Below are positions 26,415 through 35,000 of a DNA stretch of 64,000 nucleotides, one piece after another. Origin of the DNA: AAA164-E04 sp964342825 (GTDB lineage: Bacteria > Verrucomicrobiota > Verrucomicrobiia > Limisphaerales > AAA164-E04); NCBI GenBank assembly GCA_964342825.1, contig CAYFHO010000004.1:1-64000 (forward strand). Direction: 5' to 3'. The notes under the pieces were generated by a model. That model saw only the letters and a list, made by a program, of their open reading frames with translations. It did not search any database and was not told the DNA's origin. The translations under genes were made by a program, and so were the position numbers. Numbering within the stretch: the first letter of the stretch is position 1; each line of letters starts with the position of its first letter.

Positions 26415-27113
26415 CTATAAACTGAATAAATCCTGCTGTTCGGGCGGGGGTGGTACCGAGAGAATGCATTCGGGGTCGTCGTGCTCAACTTTATTGACTC
26501 GATCTGAAACCGGGTGAGTCTTCATCAGGTCAGCTGAATAAGGTTTGAAAAAAGGTTGAACCGAAGCCGGTTGATTGACTTTTTGATCCAACCAGGTGGC
26601 CCAGGTTTCAGCAGGCAATATCACGGGCATTCGATCATGAATATCGCTGATCAGAGAATTAGCAGCGGTCGTCAGGATGGTGAATGTTTCGATGACCGCT
26701 CCATCCGGTCGATTCCAATGATCCCAAAGCCCTGCCACCGCAAAGGTGGATTCATCTTGCAACAAAATCCTCCAGGGCTGTTTCTCACGTCCAAACTTTT
26801 TCCATTCAAAAAAGCTGTCCAGCAATACCAAACAACGCCGGTACCGTAAGGGTGTTTTAAAACTGGCCGTCGTATCTGCCTTTTCGGACCGTGCATTGAT
26901 GGTTTTAAAAGCAATGGAAGGATCCTTTGCCCAGAAAGGGATCAATCCCCATTGTAATTTGTCCAATGCAGGAGGGTGGCCTTCAACACTCCTAATCACC
27001 ACGGCATGCTGGCCGGGGGCTATGTTGTAACGTGGCTCTGATGGAATCGAAGGAATTCCCAGCCGAGTTGTTACATGATTGGGGTTGCCTGTATAGGAAT
27101 ATCGTCCACACAT
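26415..27113 (-). CDS. yedK: SRAP-domain abasic-site shielding protein (YedK/HMCES)
   Basis: 232 residues, full length for the SOS response-associated peptidase family. After Met removal the N-terminus is CGRYSY, whose Cys2 forms a thiazolidine crosslink with abasic sites in single-stranded DNA. Other active-site features are present: PRYNIAPGQ (about 23-31), NARSEKAD (Asn of the binding pocket), LLDSFFEWKK with the conserved Glu, and the IHDRMPVILP motif with the catalytic His. The protein protects replication forks from abasic-site breakage. I see no LexA-like box upstream, so SOS control cannot be claimed. It is first of a possible three-gene run with the isomerase-like and DedA genes. Confidence 0.93.
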   Translation of the reverse strand: MCGRYSYTGNPNHVTTRLGIPSIPSEPRYNIAPGQHAVVIRSVEGHPPALDKLQWGLIPFWAKDPSIAFKTINARSEKADTTASFKTPLRYRRCLVLLDSFFEWKKFGREKQPWRILLQDESTFAVAGLWDHWNRPDGAVIETFTILTTAANSLISDIHDRMPVILPAETWATWLDQKVNQPASVQPFFKPYSADLMKTHPVSDRVNKVEHDDPECILSVPPPPEQQDLFSL

Positions 27114-27293
27114 AAATCACCGGAAACTTCAGACAGAATAATGATGTCCTTAAAATTGGAAAGTCACTTTTAAAATCCAACAAACATTTAAATATTGGGA
27201 AAACAGAACCTGGGCTAAGGCCGTTCCCCAATCGATATGAATTTAGAAATTCAATATTGCCAGACAGGCATGCAACAATGATAACTTGCCTTC

Positions 27294-27554
27294 ATGACAA
27301 AGATTGAATCAGACATTTTGGATCGACTTAATGAGCTTGAAGATGCGGTTGATCAACTGGCGGCAAAAACAGGAAAACCGGACCTGGCATCTCTTTTTCA
27401 ACAAATTGATGATTTGACCGCACAACTCCCCAAAAACAGCGACCCTTCCCTGCTCCATTACCTGCATAAAAAAAGCTACCAGAAAGCACGCTTGTTTTTA
27501 CTGGGACGCGAATCGGAAAATGCAAGGGGCAATTGTCACGGACACCGTGAATGA
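27294..27554 (+). CDS. Small protein of unknown function upstream of mnmE
   Basis: 86 residues, unrecognised. The sequence is soluble and mostly helical: LDRLNELEDAVDQLAAKTG could form a short coiled coil, followed by LASLFQQIDDLTAQL and a basic segment HKKSYQKARLFLLGRESENA. There is no signal peptide. It ends 21 bases before mnmE on the same strand, so co-transcription is likely. Codon use looks genuine, and the amphipathic heptad pattern argues against a chance frame. Small helical genes just before mnmE occur in relatives as far as I recall, but I cannot assign a function. Confidence 0.65.
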   Translation: MTKIESDILDRLNELEDAVDQLAAKTGKPDLASLFQQIDDLTAQLPKNSDPSLLHYLHKKSYQKARLFLLGRESENARGNCHGHRE

Positions 27555-27575
27555 TGGTTCCCTTGGCTTGTTCTC

Positions 27576-28964
27576 ATGGATAGAAATCTTCAATCATTGG
27601 AGGATACCATTGCCGCCATCGCCACCCCGGTGGGCGAAGCTGGTCTGGCTGTACTAAGGGTTTCGGGAAGCGATGCTTTTGACATTGTTGATCACTGTTT
27701 TGAGCCGCTTGGAAAATCATCCAAAAAAACGAACCTGGCTTCCACCCATACGATTCAATACGGACATATTCGTCAAAACGATCGGATCGTGGACGAGGTC
27801 ATGGTGAGCGTCTTTCGTGCACCGCGCACTTTCACGAAGGAAAATGTCGTCGAGATTTCCACCCATGGAGGGACATTGCCAGCCAAACTGGTATTGGACA
27901 CCCTACTCCACCACGGTGCCCGACTCGCCGAACCGGGTGAATTTACCATGCGGGCTTTTCTCAATGGCCGCATTGATCTAACACAGGCCGAGGCCGTGGC
28001 GGATGTCATTCACTCAAGAACCGAACTGGCACTGCAGGCTGCGAATGAGCAACTGGCTGGAAAATTAAGTGATAAAATCAAAGAATTACGTTCTCAGTTA
28101 ATATCGATCCTGGCACATATTGAGGCACATATTGATTTCCCGGATGAAGACATCTCGCCTGATACGACTGATCAGATGATTCAACGTATCCGGGAAACAC
28201 ATCATTTTATTGATCAGTTACTTTCTACTGCGGACGAGGGCCGCATTCTAAGACGCGGAATTCGAGCAGCGATTGTGGGCCGCCCCAATGCTGGTAAATC
28301 CAGCTTACTGAATATTCTGCTTGGTCATGAACGAGCCATAGTCTCCGACATAGAAGGAACCACTCGAGACACCATCGAAGAAACGGCCAACATTCGTGGA
28401 CTACCCATTATTTTTGTCGATACAGCGGGTCTTCGAGATGCGGATGATGTCATCGAACAGGAAGGCATTCGACGCAGTCGAAAAAGTATGGATCAAGCAG
28501 AATTGATCCTCCACATCGTGGACGGAACCGCACCATTGCACACGGAGGATCTTCATTTTCTTGAAAAACAATCATCCAAACCTTGTTTACACATCCTGAA
28601 CAAAACTGATTTATCACCCCATCATTCTTATTCAGTGGAGAAAGATCATCCATGGATTTCAGTGTCCTGCACCAACGGTTTAGGAATCGATTCACTCAAG
28701 GATGCCATCATCAAAGAAGTCTGGTCGGGCAACATAAGGGCAGAGATGAACCAAGTCATGATCAATAGTCGACACCAGGACGCCCTATTGAGGTCAAGAT
28801 CATCTCTCCAGGTGGTCGAGGATGGACTCAAAAGCGGCCTGGAATTGGAATTGATCGCAATGGATCTAAGGATTGCTGTGAGTGCGGTTGGGGAAATTGT
28901 TGGGGAAACCAGCACAGAAAATCTTCTGGACTCAATCTTCAGCCAGTTTTGTCTGGGGAAATAG
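27576..28964 (+). CDS. mnmE: tRNA modification GTPase MnmE
   Basis: 462 residues, full length. With MnmG it makes the 5-carboxymethylaminomethyl group on wobble uridine of several tRNAs. The N-terminal formyl-tetrahydrofolate-binding domain starts DTIAAIATPVGEAGLAVLRV. The inserted G domain shows GRPNAGKSS (about residue 235), TTRDT, DTAGLRD and NKTD. The C-terminus ends in the invariant FCLGK motif, whose Cys is required in other bacteria. The helical domain carries GRIDLTQAEAVADVIHS. The upstream 86-codon gene is probably in the same transcript; mnmG is not in the window. Confidence 0.97.
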   Translation: MDRNLQSLEDTIAAIATPVGEAGLAVLRVSGSDAFDIVDHCFEPLGKSSKKTNLASTHTIQYGHIRQNDRIVDEVMVSVFRAPRTFTKENVVEISTHGGTLPAKLVLDTLLHHGARLAEPGEFTMRAFLNGRIDLTQAEAVADVIHSRTELALQAANEQLAGKLSDKIKELRSQLISILAHIEAHIDFPDEDISPDTTDQMIQRIRETHHFIDQLLSTADEGRILRRGIRAAIVGRPNAGKSSLLNILLGHERAIVSDIEGTTRDTIEETANIRGLPIIFVDTAGLRDADDVIEQEGIRRSRKSMDQAELILHIVDGTAPLHTEDLHFLEKQSSKPCLHILNKTDLSPHHSYSVEKDHPWISVSCTNGLGIDSLKDAIIKEVWSGNIRAEMNQVMINSRHQDALLRSRSSLQVVEDGLKSGLELELIAMDLRIAVSAVGEIVGETSTENLLDSIFSQFCLGK

Positions 28965-29073
28965 AACCTTTGCCAAAAAGGAAGATTATTCTAGTTTAAA
29001 TCGCTTATTCTGGGATTAGCGCTAGAAATCACCTTGCCAAAATCCTCGAAAGGTTCGCTTTGATGCATACTTT

Positions 29074-32000
29074 TTATTGAGTGGAGACATTAATTACGGC
29101 CACGCGGAAGCCGAAGCGGTCCTGTGTGTAGCCTGGGCTCCTCCTGAAGCGATCTGCCGACCGGCATCCCCAAGGATCGTTGACCCAACTACCCCCTCGA
29201 GACACTCGTTCCGAACCAAACTGTGGACCTTGTGGATCGGTTATGCTTCCTCCAGTATATCTATGTTCATACCAATCTGCACACCATTCCAACACATTTC
29301 CTAGCATATCAAAAAGCTCCCAACGATTAGGTAATTTCTCTCCCACTGGCTGAGTCTTACTGCCACTGTTTCCTGAATACCAAGCATATTGCGACAATTG
29401 ACTGTAACTTGGATCATCTCCATAAAAAAACTGTGTCTGAGATCCTGCCCGGCATGCATACTCCCACTGCGCTTCGGTGGGTAATGAATAACGGTAGCCA
29501 GATGGTAAAGCACCTCCATAAAGCTCATCTAACTTCCTGCAAAAAGCCATAGCATCAACCCAGCTTACGCTTTCGACCGGCAATTGGTCATTTCCAGTAA
29601 AACTGCTTGGGTTGTCCCCCATCACTGCCTGCCACTGACCTTGGGTCACTTCCGTTTCCCCCATCCAAAAAGGTCTGGAAATCGTCACCGTCGTTAACGG
29701 GCCTTCATCATTCCAACGGCCAAATTCCTCATTAGGGCTCCCCATCACAAAAGTGTCCGCAGGGATAGGGACCAATTTCATATCCAATGATGGTATAACG
29801 ATAGGCATATTCATTTCGGGTGATGAGATTCCCTTATACATCCCTATGGTGAGCACTTTCCTTTCACCATCCCTGGTATGTAGCACGCCTATCTCAAGCT
29901 CCTTGGATGTGAATGATGGGTGGCTGATGTTAATTGAATATGATCCATTAGGCAAAGTGGCTGATTCAGCCTTTCCATCGGGTCCGGCAACTAGCTCAAA
30001 GATGGGCGAAATGAGTGTGTCCTCCCTGTATATTCGAACTATAGCATCAGACACAGGGGATGAATTCTGAGCATCATTTACTTGAAATACCAAAGCAACT
30101 CCTTGTTCATTCTTTGAATACAAGGATAGATCTTCCACTTGGTTTTGATTATTTCCTACCTGATTGATTAGCAAGTTTTGCAAAGACACCGTGCGATCTA
30201 AAAAGCCATCCGCTACAAGCATCAATTGTAAATCTCCAGGAAGGTCAAGATAGATGCTATTGAATTTGAACTGCCCCTGTGAATTGATCTGAGTAACGTC
30301 GATAATCCGTCCGTGTTCAATCAAATAGACACTTCCACCACTATCAATGGGATGCCCACTACCTGCATTGACGAGTCTCCCTGAAAGCTCAATTGCCTCC
30401 ACAGGGCTTGCGGCAGAGGGTTTATTATCAATCCAATCCAATATTTCCTGAAAAAACTCATGTTGCAATGGAGTGGCCCCCTTCAATGTGCTCTGAATAA
30501 AGTTCAGCCTGGATGATCCAGTGACAAGACTTGAGCTGTGCTTGTACCCCCTCGAAGACCAATCCGCCCGTGTATTCGTTTGGGCTACCTCAGGTATCAC
30601 TTTTTCAATAACGGGAAAATCCTTGCTCACATTGATCCCACTATGAGCCAATTGCTCATCAATCAATGACGGGTGAAACCGTTGCCCCTCAAAAGAAATG
30701 AGGCCGTCCCCATCTCCCCATACCTGAAACAGGGTTAGACCTGTGGATTCTTTTTTTAAACCAATGATAATTTTGGATTCGACGGGCAACGGGTTATTTT
30801 CCAAATCAGCCAGACGATAAATCAAATTACCCGGGGTAGTCAGATCGTCGTCATAAATAGAATCCATCAAATTGATGTAAAACAAGGGCAGAGCACTAAA
30901 ACCGGCCTGAAACCCACTTAGCTGCAAATTCAGAGGACCTATAAGGTTGGCTGCAGTCCCGTCGAACCCCTTAGGAAAACTGATATTTTCCCCATTGATT
31001 GCTTGCTGAGCCCCAGACGGAAAGATGCCATTATGCGGTGTCCCCATGGTGATGAGTCCCTCGACATCTTCACGGTAAGAATAATCATTAGCCTGATTTT
31101 GAAGATAGGAGCGAGCCAGCAGTCCACCAAATGAATGCGCAACCAAATGAACGTTTCTTCCTGTTATATTTCGGATTTTCCCGATGGCTCTGCCCAAGTC
31201 AGCCGCAGCATCATCGAATCTAGTATTTGTCCGCCAGCGAAAATTGAAAACAATGTATTTATAATGACCATTGGCATTTTTAATTTTTTGGAGCTGTAAT
31301 AGAAAATTAGACTCACTTTCACCCCAATAATCTCTCTCCGGCAGGCCTCCTCCTTTGGTAAATCCATTAATAAACACAACTGGTTGAGCTTCATTAAAAG
31401 CTTCATCTGATTGAATGTTTTCCCAGGATTGTAGAGCTTCCAAAACAGCAGCATCCTCCTGTAAGGACAATTCGTAATCAGGAGGGCAAAAGAGCGGCGA
31501 CCCAATAGGAAGTCGATTCTTGATTTTCACATGAGAAGGAGTCCAGGGATTCACACCTATTAATGGATTCGTCAACCATACCCGCGCACTCATATAATCC
31601 CCTTTAAAAACATCCAATTCCACCCAGTCGAAGTCTGAGGAACGCACTTGAGCTGTTCGTGGATGCTGCTTATTCAAAGCTCTGGGTCCTGTATCAGAAA
31701 GGAGTCTCACTTCGTTGGAAATATTTAGCTCTACCAAAGCTGACTCGTCTGCAAGAGGGCGATCGGTTCTGTAAGAAACCTGAAGCTTACGATCGTCCGT
31801 GTAATAAACAATAATTTCAAACAAGGTGGAAGGGTTTGCCGCCCCTTGAGGTACGATAAGGACATAATCCAAATGATCATCATAAACAGAACCGCCGTCT
31901 GGACCAATGATACCTTGTGCAACCACCTGGGCTGCTTTGAGAGCCACTATTCCATCGGCGACAAAAGCCCCCCCTTGGTTTTTATTGCTAATTTTGACTT

Positions 32001-35000
32001 TAATCGGAAAAGATCCTGGTTGCTGTTGATTTTCAGCAGGCCAAAGCAAGTTTCCAGCTTCGTCCACAGTCAGCCCGGATGGACCTGATACAAGTTCATA
32101 TTGCAATTCACCTTCGCTTTCATCAGACACGAGTGGATCGATGGTTTGCGCGTAGTCACGTCCGAAAAGCAAAGTATCACCAAAGGAAGCCTCGATGATA
32201 CCTCCCTGAATATATGGAAAGAATTCAAACCAACTTTGAGCAAATTCCTCCCGCTCGATAGACTCAATCAAAGTTTCATAGTTCAATTCAGGATCGAGGG
32301 GAATTGAATTCAAGAGATTATCACCTCCACGAAAAAACTCATTTTCCAGCAAAAACCACTCAGACTGTTCAATTAATGGAATGTCTGCCACCTCACGAAT
32401 CATCTGGTTACGGGTATTGAATGGGGCCGTCTGGAAATCAGGGTGTTCCATCGCCATGGTTGCAACCAAGGTCGTTACAGGAGTTAGGTTCCAATTTAAA
32501 ATATCGTCTGGCGGAAAATAGAGGGCAGAGAGTGTCCCGGTAAAGGTCTCATCAAAAAGTTCTCCACCGGAAAGGGCAAGACGAATGCCTTGCTCAGAAA
32601 TTTGATCCAGATCGAATTGATACCGCCCATCATCATCTGTAACTGTTGTTCCTAGACTGATTCCATTATGATCGAAAAATTCAACCCTTGCTCCACTGAC
32701 ATAGGTTTGCCCCTCAATAGTGGTCGACAAATTTTCAGCTAACGGGACCAGGGCTATTCTCAAACCCAGGTTGGAACTTTTGAATCCGGGTGTTCTCCTG
32801 TCGCGTTCAGCTGACCTGCAACTTACTGCATTATCATACCAACTACCTCCCCGGAAAACTTTACTTTGTCCAGTCATAGAACCCAGAGGGTCTATCAGCT
32901 CACCTCCGGCATAGGGAGTGATCCAATCCCGGCACCATTCCCACACGTTCCCGTACATATCGTATAACCCCCAATCATTAGGCAACTTTCCAGCAACAAT
33001 CTGTGTCCTGTTATCACTGTTTGTTTCATACCAGGCATACTGCCCAAGGTTATGAGAATCGGAGTCCTTACCAAAATAAAACCTTGTTATTGTGTCCGCA
33101 CGACAGGCGTATTCCCACTGAGCTTCTGTAGGCAAATTAAAGTGGTATCCAGCAGGCACCAGATTTGAATATCGCTGATTCAGTTGCTGACAGAACGCCA
33201 CGGCATCGTGCCAACTCACCTGTTCGACAGGAAGCCGGGAATCTCCACCAAATGCACTGGGCTGCACGCCCATGATTGTTTGCCACTGTGCTTGCGTTAC
33301 TTCTGTTTCTCCAAGCCAAAAAGGACGACTAATTTCAACATCCGTCTGGGGTCCTTCATCACTATCTCTACCGCTTTCCTCGACGGGACTACCCATTAGG
33401 AATTTACCAGATCTGATAGGTAGCAAGCGTAAACCTAATTCAGGTATGTTAATGGGACTACCGGAAGGGAGTGAACTGATGGCTACCCTAAAACCTAGAT
33501 TAGAGCTTTTAAACCCAGGAACTCTTCTGTCACGCTCGGCGGATCGACAACTCCATGCGGTATCATACCAACTACCCCCACGAAAAACCTTACTCACGCC
33601 GGTTTCAATGCCCAAAGGATCAGTCAGAGTCCCACCGGAATAAGGACCGATCCAATCCTGACACCATTCCCAAACATTTCCGTGCATATCAAACAGTCCG
33701 TATGAATTTGGCTCTTTACCGCCAACCGGATGCGTCTGGCTACCACTGTTGCTCTCATACCAAGCGTATTGTGCTATTTCCTGCTCACCAACATCATCTC
33801 CAAAGTAAAACCTTGTTTCAGTCGTTGCACGGCAAGCATACTCCCATTGAGCTTCGGAAGGTAGAGTGTAGTGGTAGCCAGTGGGCAATCGATCTGCATA
33901 TATCTCGTTTAACACCTCACAATATGCCATGGCATCGTGCCAACTCACCTGTTCAACAGGAAGCTGAATATCTCCCGTAAATGAACTCGGCTGGGTCCCC
34001 ATGACAGTTTGCCATTGTGCCTGAGTCACCTCTGTTTCCCCTAACCAAAAAGGGCGGCTAATTTCAACCACTGTTTGTGGACCTTCGTCGCTGTCTCTAC
34101 CTTCCTCCTCTGTGGAACTTCCCATCATGAATTTACCGGCAGGAATAGGTAAAAATGACATATCCAATTCTGAGATACTTTTGGGTTCCTGACCAACCGC
34201 AAGTATTCGAAAGAAACGATATTCCGACTCTGAAAAATCAAGCTGTACGTATTGGGCTGCATTACTTCCAATTCGGTCATCATTTTCAAAACTCAACCAA
34301 TCAGAATCTTGCAGACTATTCTTAAATTGAACTCGATATCGTAAACCCTCAACTCCAAACCATGATATGGATACTTGTCCGCCCTGCGGGTCCGTTGAAT
34401 TCAGAATATTGACAGGAACTGAAAAGGAGAAGTCTTGACCTGGAGTGTTACCGGGACCATCAGGTATCGAGGTTAGATCTGACTCAGCAAAAAAGCTCCA
34501 AACATTCGACTCAGTATCTCCTGCAACATTTCTAGCCACAATTTTCCAGAACCATTTACCTTTTGTAATGTTACGATCTACAAGCCAAGAGGGCTCCTTT
34601 AATCCGCTAGCGACAAGTTCCGCTTCGTTATCCCCTTGTTTGGCAAGATAAACGTCATAGCTGGTCGCGTTTAAAGAGCTGGTCCAGGAAAATCGATTTG
34701 GAAAATCTCCATTGGAATAGGAAAACTCATTCTCAGGAAATTGGAGAGCAAAATCATGTGGTTTCTTTACAACATGAAACTCTCTTGTGGAACTTTCCCT
34801 TTCCCCTATCCAATTGTAGGCTATCACTTTCCACTGCCACACCCCTTCCTCCAAGTCTTCTTGAATACGCCAATGATTGTTGGTCAGGTTTTTAGAAATC
34901 ACACGTAATGAATCAGGATTATTTTTCTCTCCAAGCAAAACCTCATATCGAGTCGCGTTAGTAGAATGAAGCCATCGCAGATCCAGGGGTGTGAACCCAA

